From JAPOUP01 sp026708635 (GTDB lineage Bacteria; Pseudomonadota; Alphaproteobacteria; Rhodobacterales; Rhodobacteraceae), in the NCBI GenBank assembly GCA_965200115.1, contig OZ241336.1, positions 2,294,001 through 2,358,000 on the forward strand: DNA of 64,000 bases, read 5' to 3'. This document shows, piece by piece, positions 17,105-26,125 of the stretch. The translations under genes and the position numbers were made by a program. Below the pieces are notes generated by a model. The model was not told the origin of the DNA, did no database searches, and saw nothing but the letters and a program-made list of their open reading frames with translations. Every line of letters starts with the position of its first letter. Position 1 is the stretch's first letter.

Positions 17105-17422
17105 GCGCCGACGATATTTGCCAACCGCGCGGGACGAAAGGGTGAATCAGGCGCAACCGACCCGGAATTCCGCCCTAAGGATTCGCCCGCGGTTCCGTAA
17201 GGGAAATCGCTTCCCTCGATCAACGATAGGCGGATGTTTCCCGGCCGGTCGTCGGATAACCTTCACGCCCGGAACAATGGGGTCATCCGCGTATCGCGGA
17301 TCCTACATGGCTGACAGCCAGATTCCGGCAGCCGTGCCCCGCGTTCAGCCCCGACGGACGCACATCATAAGGCGGACAGCATGTCGCCCGGCCGGGAGCC
17401 GGCGTTATAACGGAACCGGCCC
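17105..17422. other. Spacer between rplQ and rarA
   Basis: About 320 bp with no supported gene. A short hairpin (AGGGAA-ATCGC-TTCCCT at 17200-17216) is visible but lacks a T-run on either side. CCGGAATTCC occurs at 17162-17171, as in other spacers. Transcription from the ribosomal operon probably ends here, but no convincing intrinsic terminator was found. Confidence 0.5.
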
Positions 17423-17857
17423 TTAGAAGGCTCCCGGGGTCGACGGCTCCGCCGCCAGCTCGGTTACGCGGCTCCTGTCCGCCGCGCCCTTGGCGTCCGG
17501 ATCACGGTCGACGAACTCAATGACGGCCATCGGTGCCATGTCGCCATAGCGGAATCCCGATTTGAGGACGCGGACGCAGCCCCCGTTCCGGTCCCGGTAA
17601 CGCGGTGCGAGAACGTCAAACAGCTTTGTCACGTGCCGATGCTGCTTGAGTCGACTCGCGACCTGGCGCCGGGCATGAAGATCTCCACGCTTTCCGAGCG
17701 TTACAAGCTTTTCGACCACCCGTCTCAGCTCCCTGGCCTTGGGCAACGTTGTACGTATCTGCTCGTGCTCGATCAGGGATCCAGCCATATTGGCGAAGAG
17801 CGCCTTTCGGTGCTCATGGGTTCGGTTCAAGCGGCGATATCCGCTGGCGTGGCGCAT
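17423..17857 (-). CDS. rplQ: 50S ribosomal protein L17
   Basis: L17 lies near the peptide exit tunnel. The 144-residue protein begins MRHASGYRRLNRTHEHRKAL, the canonical L17 start, and contains TTLPKARELRRVVEKL. The C-terminal 25 residues are an alphaproteobacterial extension. It is the last gene of the rpsM-rpsK-rpoA-rplQ unit, about 160 nt after rpoA. Confidence 0.96.
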   Translation of the reverse strand: MRHASGYRRLNRTHEHRKALFANMAGSLIEHEQIRTTLPKARELRRVVEKLVTLGKRGDLHARRQVASRLKQHRHVTKLFDVLAPRYRDRNGGCVRVLKSGFRYGDMAPMAVIEFVDRDPDAKGAADRSRVTELAAEPSTPGAF

Positions 17858-18018
17858 AGTCTCGATCCTCCATCATCGTTACGTTCCGTCAACGAACATT
17901 TCCGGGTCATTCCCGGTTACCGTTGGACCCGCACCGTTATCCTGCCATACCGACAGCGTGAACCAGGTCCGGCCACCCGGATAATTCCCCTGGCAATATC
18001 CGGATCGGGGCCACCCGT

Positions 18019-19035
18019 TCAGAAATGATCCTCGAACCTCTTGGAAAGATCCTCGATGTTGTCGGGCGGCCACTCCTCGATGTCCATCCCGAGATGCAAA
18101 CCCATCCCGGACAGCACCTCTTTGATTTCATTGAGGGATTTCCGTCCAAAGTTCGGCGTTCTCAGCATCTCGTTCTCGGTCTTCTGGACCAGGTCGCCGA
18201 TGTAGACGATGTTGTCATTTTTCAGGCAGTTCGCGGAACGTACGCTGAGTTCCAACTCCTCCACCTTTCGGAGGTATTGGAGATTGATCGCCATTTGATC
18301 GTCGTCGTCCTGACGGCGAACCTGCTCGGGTTCGTCGAAGTTCACGAAGATCGACAGCTGGTCCTGAATGATCCGGGCGGCATAGGCGAGCGCATCTTCG
18401 GGAATGAGGGTACCGTCGGTTTCGATCTTCAGCGTCAACTTGTCATAATCAAGCACCTGTCCCTCACGCGTGGGCTGGACCTCGTAGCTAACCTTTCTGA
18501 CTGGAGAGTAGATCGCATCGACGGGCACCAGACCGATCGGCGAATCCTCGGGGCGGTTCCTGTCCGCGGCGACGTAACCCTTGCCGGTATTGACCACGAG
18601 CTCCATGAACAGGTCCGCGCCCTCGTCGAGATGGCAGATTACATGGTCCTTGTTAAGAATCTCGACACCGGCGCTTTCGCTGATTTCACCGGCAGTGACG
18701 ACCCCGGGCCCTCTCGCCGATATGGACAGCCTCTTGGGGCCTTCGACACTCATTCTTATCGCGACGCCCTTTAGGTTCAGAACGATGTCGGTAACATCCT
18801 CCCTAACGCCAGCCACTGAGGAAAACTCGTGCAGAACGTTATCGATCTGGACGGCGTTGATCGCGGCTCCCTGCAACGAGGACAGAAGCACGCGCCGCAA
18901 CGCGTTTCCCAACGTAAGGCCGAAACCGCGTTCGAGTGGCTCCGCCACGAAAGTGGCCTGCCGTGAGAGATCGTTGCCCTGAGTGACGGCAAGCTGGTCG
19001 GGCTTGATCAGCTCCTGCCAGTTCTTTTGGATCAT
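18019..19035 (-). CDS. rpoA: DNA-directed RNA polymerase alpha subunit
   Basis: At 338 residues it has the normal length. The N-terminal dimerisation domain contains ATFVAEPLERGFGLTLGNAL and the assembly region NVLHEFSSVAGVREDV. A linker follows (EPEQVRRQDDDDQM). The C-terminal domain, which binds UP elements and activators, carries RTPNFGRKSLNEIKEVL. It lies in the conserved order after rpsM and rpsK and before rplQ. Confidence 0.97.
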   Translation of the reverse strand: MIQKNWQELIKPDQLAVTQGNDLSRQATFVAEPLERGFGLTLGNALRRVLLSSLQGAAINAVQIDNVLHEFSSVAGVREDVTDIVLNLKGVAIRMSVEGPKRLSISARGPGVVTAGEISESAGVEILNKDHVICHLDEGADLFMELVVNTGKGYVAADRNRPEDSPIGLVPVDAIYSPVRKVSYEVQPTREGQVLDYDKLTLKIETDGTLIPEDALAYAARIIQDQLSIFVNFDEPEQVRRQDDDDQMAINLQYLRKVEELELSVRSANCLKNDNIVYIGDLVQKTENEMLRTPNFGRKSLNEIKEVLSGMGLHLGMDIEEWPPDNIEDLSKRFEDHF

Positions 19036-19141
19036 ATTGCGCCTCCAATGGTATCCACCGCCTTGGATTTAATTGGCAATGGACGCCTGAAGTGATTGAA
19101 ACTGCGTGGAAAGACCGCCATAGCGCGGCCTCGGGACTGGG

Positions 19142-19531
19142 TCAGACCCTGCGGCGTTTCGGGGGACGGCAACCGTTATGGGCGATCGGTGTGACATCGC
19201 GTATGGACGTGATGTTGAAACCGACGGCCGCGAGCGAGCGCAATGCGCTCTCCCGACCGGATCCCGGCCCCTGAACCTCGACCTCCAAAGTCTTCACGCC
19301 ATGCTCCTGCGCTTTCCGACCCGCGTCCTCAGCCGCCATCTGGGCCGCGTAGGGCGTTGACTTCCGCGAGCCCTTGAAGCCCATGGTCCCGGCGGAACTC
19401 CAAGCGATCGCGTTGCCCTGAACGTCGGAGATAAGGATCTTGGTATTATTGAAGGAACTGTTCACATGCGCCACGCCAGCGGCGATGTTTTTACGCTCCT
19501 TTCGCTTCACGCGCGTACGGTCACGAGCCAA
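19142..19531 (-). CDS. rpsK: 30S ribosomal protein S11 (TTG start)
   Basis: S11 belongs to the platform of the 30S subunit. The protein is 129 residues and contains the universal GVAHVNSSFNNTKILISDVQ and the C-terminal RDVTPIAHNGCRPPKRRRV. The open frame extends upstream into rpsM, so I place the start at TTG 19531 (giving LARDRTRVKRKERKN). That start has GGGGGGAAGAGG a few nt upstream and lies 14 nt after the rpsM stop. No ATG or GTG fits this position. Confidence 0.93.
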   Translation of the reverse strand: MARDRTRVKRKERKNIAAGVAHVNSSFNNTKILISDVQGNAIAWSSAGTMGFKGSRKSTPYAAQMAAEDAGRKAQEHGVKTLEVEVQGPGSGRESALRSLAAVGFNITSIRDVTPIAHNGCRPPKRRRV

Positions 19532-19545
19532 GTCCTCTTCCCCCC

Positions 19546-19914
19546 TTACTTTTTCTTGCCAGCGATCGGCTTTGCCGGCCCCTTGCGGGTACGTGCGTTG
19601 GTGTGGGTTCGCTGGCCACGGACAGGTAAGCCTCGCCGATGCCGAATTCCGCGGTAGCATCCAAGGTCCATCAGGTGCTTGATGTTCATCTGCACCTCAC
19701 GGCGCAGATCGCCCTCGACATTCAGATTCGTGTCTATGAATTCCCGGATCCTGAGCACATCGGCGTCTGACAGCTCATTGACCCGCCGCGCCTGGTCCAC
19801 GGCAGCCGCTTCGCAGATCCTGCGCGCGGTCGCATGGCCTATTCCGTGAATGTAGGTAAGCGCGATGGGAACACGCTTTGAGGTAGGGATATTAACCCCG
19901 GCAATCCGAGCCAA
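19546..19914 (-). CDS. rpsM: 30S ribosomal protein S13 (TTG start)
   Basis: S13 sits in the head of the 30S subunit and contacts the P-site tRNA and L5. The 122-residue protein begins ARIAGVNIPTSKRVPIALTY after a TTG start and ends in the basic tail ARTRKGPAKPIAGKKK. AAGGA lies 9 nt upstream. Normally this gene follows adk directly. Here an RND efflux operon and two long spacers separate them, and the gene has its own promoter candidate at 20097-20125. Confidence 0.95.
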   Translation of the reverse strand: MARIAGVNIPTSKRVPIALTYIHGIGHATARRICEAAAVDQARRVNELSDADVLRIREFIDTNLNVEGDLRREVQMNIKHLMDLGCYRGIRHRRGLPVRGQRTHTNARTRKGPAKPIAGKKK

Positions 19915-20018
19915 CTGGAATGGTCCTTTCGCGTTGCGGTTCCGTAGTTCCAGAACCTTTTTTCACAACCGGAGTCCGAGAGCGAATTCCTCGGGACTTA
20001 ATTGACTTCCTCGGATCT

Positions 20019-20033
20019 CCCGTGGCTCACGGG
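20019..20033. repeat. Small perfect hairpin upstream of rpsM
   Basis: CCCGTG-GCT-CACGGG is a 6-bp stem with a 3-nt loop, located in the leader between the candidate promoter and the rpsM start. It lacks a following T-run on the minus strand, so it is not a standard terminator. A role in leader-mediated regulation is possible but unproven. Confidence 0.5.
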
Positions 20034-20096
20034 CGCCACTACAGGTGGTGACGATCCGGCGTGAGGTTAAGATCCGAATTCCTTTCGGGAGAGCGC

Positions 20097-20125
20097 GGGA
20101 TATCGGCAGTTCCGACAAGTGTCAA
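20097..20125 (-). promoter_or_regulatory. Candidate promoter of rpsM-rpsK-rpoA-rplQ
   Basis: On the minus strand a perfect TTGACA (20120-20125) is followed after exactly 17 nt by TATCCC (20097-20102). The match at -35 is complete and at -10 only half. The site lies about 180 nt upstream of the rpsM start, in the spacer created by the RND insertion, and would let the split-off alpha operon be transcribed independently. Confidence 0.5.
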
Positions 20126-21081
20126 TGCCATCGGACCGGCATAACCAACGATACCCGCCGGGTCCGGCGACCGGTCACGGGCGGAGATTTCATCGCCCGG
20201 TAGCCGGCCGGTCTGGGATTCCGTTGATTCCGTTCCGCCCGGGGGACCGGCAAATTTCCGGTATGGAGCGGAGTTACGTGGCCGAGAAATTGCAGGCCCT
20301 CCATAAGATACTGTAATATATAAGGGATATGCGCTAGAATCACTGAACGGCAGTCCGGGATCCCCTCGCTGCGGCCAGCCAACCCCCGATAGCGCAAGCG
20401 CTAGAACCGGGATCCCGAATGCGGCGCGGGAACCGACATTGAATCCACGGGCCTCCAGACACGACGGCGGGCCATACGGCGCCGGCGCGACATCCTTTCG
20501 CACGGGGTCTCCCCGGCCATGCGGAGCACCGCGACGAATCGCCCCATCCGAATACCGCCGGTTCCTTTATTGGCCTCCGCCGGTGACGACTCCCCATGCA
20601 GCCGGATCGGCAGCGATGGCGTGGAGCTCTCCGGTTGGCCAGCCACCCGTCCCGCAACGGCATCGGAATTGGTGTCAGCGAATCCTCCGGATTTCGCGCG
20701 AGTGGCGGGAACCATGCATAAATCCCGGTCTCGGCATCGGTGGGAGACGCGGTACCCGCGGAAAAAGATAGGCGATCATGTTCGCGGCGGGAGAGCCCGT
20801 TCGGGCATCTGGCCATTGGGCGGGTCGCGGGAAATCGATTTTGCGCCGGCATGTGGCCACCGTAGTTCAAGCTGTCCGCCACAGCCCAGATCCGCCACCC
20901 GCGGCCGACGCGTTCAGGGAACCGCTGACGGGGGTCAGCGGGACGGACGGGACCGCCCTGGCGCGCGCTCCGAACGAGCGTCACGGTGATGTTCTGGATG
21001 CCCATACCGCACATTACCGAATGTGGTTCGACCGGCTCGGTGTGTCCGGGCCGCCGGATCAAGCGCGCATCCATACGCGGC

Positions 21082-24000
21082 TCAACCAGCCACGGCGACT
21101 TCGCTGCCTTTCACCCGAAAGAAAATGGCGTAGAGCACCGGCACGATGACAAGCGTTAAAACCGAAGCGAAGCTCAGACCACAGATGATCGTAACGGCAA
21201 GCGAATTGAAGAACGGATCCCACAGGAGCGGGATTACCCCTAGCACGGTCGTGCTGACACCGAGAAGAACCGGACGAAGACGACTCGCCGCGGCGTCGGT
21301 GATCGCGGTCATCCGAGCCTTACCGCCGTCGATCTGACCGTCCATCTCATCGATGAGAACGATGGCGTTCTTCACCAGCATACCGGTAAGGGACAGGACA
21401 CCAAGGATCGACATGAATTCCATAGGCGTCTGGGTCGCGGCCATGCCATAGATCACGCCAATCAAGGCCAGCGGGACCGTAAGCCAGATTATGGCCGGTT
21501 GTCTGACAGCGTTGAACAGTAGCAGAACGACGATGATCATCGCCCCAAAGCCAAACGGGAATGTGGTTGCAAGACCGGCATTGGCGTCCATACTGTTGCC
21601 GAACTCACCCCTCCATTCCAGCCGGTAGCCAGGAGGAAGGTCAAGCGCCTCGATATCCCCGCGCACCGCGTTGAACAAGTCTCCCGACGGCACGCCCGGG
21701 GCATTGTCGGATTGGGCGGTGATCGCCAGTTCGCGGTTGATCCGGCGCAGCACTCCGAACTCGAAGTCCAGCTCGAAATCGCTCACGACCTGCGAAATCG
21801 GAATATAACCGCCTGACACCTGGCTGAAGACTTGGGCTTCACGCAGTTTCGCCAGATCGGAACGGGCCGGTCCGAGCGGCCGCATGATGATATCCGTTAA
21901 CGTGTCGCCCTCGCGGTAAACGCCGATGACCGTGCCGCTCAAATGCTCGCGCAATGCGTGCGAGATCTCGCCCTGCGTTAGGCCCAGACGCCGTGCGTTT
22001 TCGGTATCTATTTCCGGTCGGATCACCGGAATCGGCTCCCGCCAGTCAATTTTCCCGGCCACTGCGCCGGCGGCGTCCATGATCGCGGCCGCGTCTTCCG
22101 CGAGGCCCCGGAGCACCATAGGATTCGGACCATAGAACCGGGCTTCGATCTTCGAGCCGCCGCCTGGCCCGAGCACGAATTTCCAGACCTTGGCCCTTGC
22201 CTCCGGGTAGGTCCGGTCAAGCCAGTTCTGGATTCCGGAGACCATACCGTCGATCAGGTCGAAATCCTCGACATCGATCAGGATCTGACCATACGAGGAA
22301 TTCCGGCTCTCGCCCTGGTAGGTCAGCATGAAACGGGTGTGGCCTCCGCCAACCGCCGCGCTGGTCGAGACCACTCCCGGGATTCCACGCACATATTCGT
22401 CGATTTCGCCGATACGGACCTTGGTTTCCTCGATATCCGTCCCCTCCGCGAGTGAAAAGTCAACGACGAACTGCGCACGGGTGGAGGCGGGGAAAAATCC
22501 CTGCGGCACCACGCTGAAAAGCGCGATCGCGGATACCAGCAACCCGACGACGACGGCGACCGTTACGTAGCGGAACCGGATCGCGCGCTCCAGCAAAGTT
22601 CCGTAGACGCGCAGCGGCGCGGGTTTTCGCACCTCGGCGCGCTCCCCTTCGGGTTTAAGGAACAGCGTGCAGTAATACGGCACCAGCCAGATCGCGACGA
22701 GCCATGAAAACAGCAGCGCGATCGTGATGGTCCAGAACAGGCTGCCGGCGTATTCGCCGGTATTGTCGGGCGACAGACCTATCGGGGAAAAGGCCAGCAA
22801 ACCCACGATCGTACCGCCAAGCAGCGGCCAACGTGTCTGGTTGACCACGGAAACCGCGGCCGAGGCGGTATCCTCGCCGCGCTGAACGCGCACCAGCGTG
22901 CCCTCCACAACCACAATGGCATTGTCCACCAGCATGCCGAGGGCGATTATTAGCGCACCCAGGGAGATGCGCTGCAGGTCAAGTCCGAGCAGGTACATGC
23001 CGACGAGCGTCCCGGCCACGGACACCAGTAGGATTATCCCCATCAGGAGTCCCGACCGCAGCCCCATGAAGACCACCAGCGTGCCGACGACGATGGCAAG
23101 CGCCAGCAACACGTTGTTAACAAATCCGCCCACCGAGGCCTTCACGCTGCTTGACTGATCCGAGATCGTCTGGACGTCAATACCGATGGGCCGCTCGGAC
23201 GACAGAGCCTCCAGCCGATCTTTGACGCGCTCGCCCATTTCCACGACGTTGCCGCCCAGCACGTTGGCAACGGCCATGCCGATTGCCGGTTCTCCGTTAC
23301 GGTAAAGGCTGGGCGCTGCCGGCTCCCGCAGCCCGCGTCTGACCGTTGCGATGTCGGAAAGCCGGTATACACCACCTCGACGGGAGGTGATCACCAAATC
23401 CCCGATAGCCTCAGCCGAACCGATGGCCGCGAGTGGGCGGACCGCCAGCCGCATGGCCCCGGCCGTACCCGATCCGGCCGGAGCGACGAGGTTCTGCCCC
23501 TCGAGAAGGTCTCCGATCTGCGAGGGGGTCAATCCCAGTTCGATCAGGCGCGCGGACTCGTATTCGACATATATCACCTCATCCTGCACGCCGCTCAGGA
23601 TGACTTTGGAAACTCCATCCAACGTAACCAGGTCACGCTGAAGCGCCTTCGCGTAAGCGTGCAGTTCAGGCAGGGTGTAGCCTTCGCCGGTGATCGCGAA
23701 ATAGAGCGCGAATACATCGCCAAAATCGTCATATACGCGACTCGCAAGGGCATTCGGCGGAAGTCCCGACTGGATATCGCCTATCTTGGCGCGCAGCTGC
23801 GTAAAGCTGAGCGAAAGGGCCTCGCGGTCCGGGGTCGCGGCGATCGTGAATTCGACCTCGACCTCGCTCACTCCCGGCTTCGAGGTCGAGCGGATCTCAT
23901 GGATACCGCGCAGCTGCTGAATCGCGGTTTCGACGGTTTCGGTGATTTCGTCCGCCACCTCCTCCGCGCTAGCCCCCGGATATTCAGTTGTGATCTGGGC

Positions 24001-24132
24001 CACCCGGATGATGAACTCCGGATCCTCAAACCTCGGCAGTGCCGCGTAGGCGAAATAGCCGAAGCCCAGAATCAGCAGTGTCGAAACGGCCGAGATCAGG
24101 CGTTTCCCGATGGCGAACCGCGCGAGATCCAT
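21082..24132 (-). CDS. RND-family efflux transporter, inner-membrane permease
   Basis: This is a proton-driven efflux pump subunit of 1016 residues with the two-fold repeat of the AcrB superfamily: one N-terminal helix, a large periplasmic domain, a bundle of helices, then the same again. The hallmark YPGASAEEVADEITETVETA follows the first helix. In the fourth helix the proton-relay motif reads VDNAIVVVEG rather than the VDD of AcrB. This single-Asp form occurs in other RND branches, and I would not assign a substrate. The gene starts 3 nt after the membrane-fusion gene. No outer-membrane channel gene is nearby, so a TolC encoded elsewhere is probably used. Confidence 0.92.
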   Translation of the reverse strand: MDLARFAIGKRLISAVSTLLILGFGYFAYAALPRFEDPEFIIRVAQITTEYPGASAEEVADEITETVETAIQQLRGIHEIRSTSKPGVSEVEVEFTIAATPDREALSLSFTQLRAKIGDIQSGLPPNALASRVYDDFGDVFALYFAITGEGYTLPELHAYAKALQRDLVTLDGVSKVILSGVQDEVIYVEYESARLIELGLTPSQIGDLLEGQNLVAPAGSGTAGAMRLAVRPLAAIGSAEAIGDLVITSRRGGVYRLSDIATVRRGLREPAAPSLYRNGEPAIGMAVANVLGGNVVEMGERVKDRLEALSSERPIGIDVQTISDQSSSVKASVGGFVNNVLLALAIVVGTLVVFMGLRSGLLMGIILLVSVAGTLVGMYLLGLDLQRISLGALIIALGMLVDNAIVVVEGTLVRVQRGEDTASAAVSVVNQTRWPLLGGTIVGLLAFSPIGLSPDNTGEYAGSLFWTITIALLFSWLVAIWLVPYYCTLFLKPEGERAEVRKPAPLRVYGTLLERAIRFRYVTVAVVVGLLVSAIALFSVVPQGFFPASTRAQFVVDFSLAEGTDIEETKVRIGEIDEYVRGIPGVVSTSAAVGGGHTRFMLTYQGESRNSSYGQILIDVEDFDLIDGMVSGIQNWLDRTYPEARAKVWKFVLGPGGGSKIEARFYGPNPMVLRGLAEDAAAIMDAAGAVAGKIDWREPIPVIRPEIDTENARRLGLTQGEISHALREHLSGTVIGVYREGDTLTDIIMRPLGPARSDLAKLREAQVFSQVSGGYIPISQVVSDFELDFEFGVLRRINRELAITAQSDNAPGVPSGDLFNAVRGDIEALDLPPGYRLEWRGEFGNSMDANAGLATTFPFGFGAMIIVVLLLFNAVRQPAIIWLTVPLALIGVIYGMAATQTPMEFMSILGVLSLTGMLVKNAIVLIDEMDGQIDGGKARMTAITDAAASRLRPVLLGVSTTVLGVIPLLWDPFFNSLAVTIICGLSFASVLTLVIVPVLYAIFFRVKGSEVAVAG

Positions 24133-24135
24133 CGA

Positions 24136-25380
24136 TCAGTCGCCCACTCTTTCGATCGGGCGAACCGTCATGCCTTCCCGCAGCCGGCTGACACCGGCGG
24201 CGATCACGGTCTCATCAGCGTCGAGACCCGAAAGGATCTCAACCCGGCTTCCAGTGACGGATCCGGTCATTACCGAGCGTTTCGCCACTTTCCCGCTCTC
24301 GCCAACGACCCAAACGAAGGGCTCCCCGTCCAACCCGGCGCCGATCGCGCTGACCGGAACCTTGAGAACCGGGGCACCGTGCCCGGATGGGCGGACGAGA
24401 ACCCGCCCGACCATTCCGGGAAAGACGATCGTGTCGTCGGGAGCGTCTACGGCGACGCGTCCGCGGTATGTCTGGGTCTCCGCATCGGCCTGAATCGAGT
24501 ATTCGACGAGTTCCGCGGGATATTCCGTATCCGAGCCGGAGAACGAGACGGTCACGGACAGTTCCTCGGCGACCCGGCCGATGGCCTGCACCTGGGCGGC
24601 CGGAACGTCAAAGGCGAGATGCAGAGTGGAAATGTTCTGCAGCAGTACGATCTCCTGCCCGGCCTGAACCAACGTGAAGTTATCGATCGACCGCCGTGCC
24701 ACGACTCCATCGAAAGGCGCGGCCAACGTCACGTCCGAGAGCGTATCGCGCGCCGTTTCGAGCTGTGACTCCAGCCCGCGCAGACCGGCCTCGGCGGCCT
24801 CTATCTCCTCGACACGCCCACCGGCGATGGCGATGGCCAACTGCTCCTCCTGGGCCCGCAGGGCCGCCTCGCTCACCCGAAGCTGGGTCTCGGCCTGCTC
24901 GAGCATTACCCGGGAAGCGATGTTGCGCTGCACGAGCTGGCGCGTGCGTTCCGTATCCGCACTCGCTCTTTCCGCTTGGGCGCGCGCACTTTCCAAAGCC
25001 GCCTCCAAAGCCCGCACCTCTTCTTCACGGGCACCAGACCGCAGCGCTTCAAGCTGCGCAACCGCCTGATCACGTTGACTTTCCAGCTGTCTGACCCTCG
25101 CCTCGAAGTCCCGTGGATCGAGCTTTGCGATCGTATCGCCTTCCGCGACCGGGAGAGCGGCCCGTACCGGGAGTTCGATAACCTGACCGGAGATCCGGAA
25201 AGACAGCGATACTTCCCGAGAAGGCAGAACGATGGCCGGAAAGGTCCATATCCGGCTGGCCATATCAGAGGTGACGGCCTCGACCTTTGCGGGGCGCGGA
25301 ACCTCCTGCGCCTGCAACGCGGACACGCCGATAGCAAATTGGAGCGATAATCTGCAGACCCAATTGGCAATATCCCGCAT
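24136..25380 (-). CDS. RND efflux periplasmic adaptor (membrane-fusion protein)
   Basis: This is a periplasmic adaptor of 414 residues. A hydrophobic export segment (about residues 5-25) is followed by a half lipoyl domain (FRISGQVIELPV...EGDTIAKLDP). A long alpha-helical hairpin rich in Ala, Glu and Arg (about residues 75-200) comes next, then the second lipoyl half (LAAPFDGVVARRSI) and beta-barrel and proximal domains. The ATG at 25380 is chosen because AAGGAGG lies 6 nt upstream, and a longer frame to 25446 lacks one. It is the first gene of the two-gene pump operon. A promoter with an overlapping palindrome lies just upstream. Confidence 0.9.
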   Translation of the reverse strand: MRDIANWVCRLSLQFAIGVSALQAQEVPRPAKVEAVTSDMASRIWTFPAIVLPSREVSLSFRISGQVIELPVRAALPVAEGDTIAKLDPRDFEARVRQLESQRDQAVAQLEALRSGAREEEVRALEAALESARAQAERASADTERTRQLVQRNIASRVMLEQAETQLRVSEAALRAQEEQLAIAIAGGRVEEIEAAEAGLRGLESQLETARDTLSDVTLAAPFDGVVARRSIDNFTLVQAGQEIVLLQNISTLHLAFDVPAAQVQAIGRVAEELSVTVSFSGSDTEYPAELVEYSIQADAETQTYRGRVAVDAPDDTIVFPGMVGRVLVRPSGHGAPVLKVPVSAIGAGLDGEPFVWVVGESGKVAKRSVMTGSVTGSRVEILSGLDADETVIAAGVSRLREGMTVRPIERVGD

Positions 25381-25411
25381 TGGCCCCCTCCTTCCCGAAC
25401 GCGCCGTAACG

Positions 25412-25439
25412 TTCATACCAGCGCCTTGGTCAACGACAA
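25412..25439 (-). promoter_or_regulatory. Candidate promoter of the RND efflux operon
   Basis: On the minus strand TTGTCG (25434-25439) and TATGAA (25412-25417) are 16 nt apart, 32 nt upstream of the adaptor gene start. The hexamers are moderate matches. The palindrome at 25421-25444 overlaps the -35 hexamer and the spacer, as expected for a repressible promoter. Confidence 0.4.
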
Positions 25440-25444
25440 GGCGC
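25421..25444. promoter_or_regulatory. Palindromic operator candidate of the RND efflux operon
   Basis: GCGCCTTG and CAAGGCGC form a perfect 8-bp inverted repeat separated by 8 nt (GTCAACGA). Its placement over the promoter and its size resemble sites bound by TetR/AcrR-type repressors that control efflux pumps. No regulator gene is encoded next to it, so the regulator would act from elsewhere. It could also be only a leader hairpin. Confidence 0.5.
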
Positions 25445-26125
25445 AAGACCGGGTTTCATAGGCAGGGAAATTCCTAGCCTCTCTGGGGCGGAAAATCTAT
25501 GAGGCACCAGATTCCGAGCATGTGCGACATTCCAAACGGACGGACGAAGCTCAAAGAAGTTGCCCACAAGCGCCGCGACGACCAGAAGCGCCCGCAGGTC
25601 GGCCTCGCCAACTTACGGAACAAGACGGGCGCCCCAAACGTTTCACCCGATCATCCTGCATATCTTTGCGGACGATCACCTTCCTTTCCGCCCGCTTGAG
25701 CTAACGGCGGAGGATCTCGTCATCATACGACTGAAATACACGAATCCAGGCTGGACCTGGCGTTTCCGTCGCACGGATATTCCGCCGGATTTTCCGGCCC
25801 GTGCAGTCATTGGCTCGCTTCGGGCGGTTTCAGCCCGGCCTTTCAACGCGGAACACTGTCACTTTGGCTTTCCCTGACAACGCATCCTCTCCACTTCCGT
25901 GGATCGTCAGCCCGGTTCGCCAGACCGTCCGGGCGAGCGGCCGGTTCCGCTGGCTGGGTCTGGCAGCCAGCGCGCGAGGGCCAAGGCCGCGGTCAGCGCC
26001 GCCGCGCATCAAGCGTCGCGGTTCTCGGAGCGCTTGGGGGCGTCAGCGGAAGTGACGAAGGGCGGACGAGAAGGCATGAATGAAAGGCCCTCACACCGCT
26101 TACAAGCTACGGTCAAGGCCGCCGA

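Larger units (their letters stand above)
19915..21081. other. 1.2-kb spacer between the RND permease gene and rpsM
   Basis: No gene is supported. Frames up to 244 codons exist on both strands but are rich in Arg, Pro, Gly and Trp, show no domain, and overlap one another. The only signals are the candidate rpsM promoter and the small hairpin near the rpsM end. Such a long empty stretch inside a ribosomal superoperon is unusual. Confidence 0.6.
25381..26125. other. Spacer between adk and the RND efflux operon
   Basis: About 745 bp. The end next to the adaptor gene carries the promoter and palindrome listed separately. The rest (25500-26125) has no supported gene. A + strand frame at 25560-25877 has some protein-like stretches (for example LELTAEDLVIIRLKYTNPGW) but no start signal and no recognisable family, so it might be a decayed gene. 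Confidence 0.5.

Noticed and set aside
17200..17216. Hairpin in the rplQ-rarA spacer as an intrinsic terminator
   Set aside because: The stem is only 6 bp and no T-run follows on either strand.
20340..21074. 244-codon minus frame in the spacer before rpsM
   Set aside because: Composition is typical of random GC-rich DNA, there is no ribosome binding site, and overlapping frames of similar length occur on the other strand.
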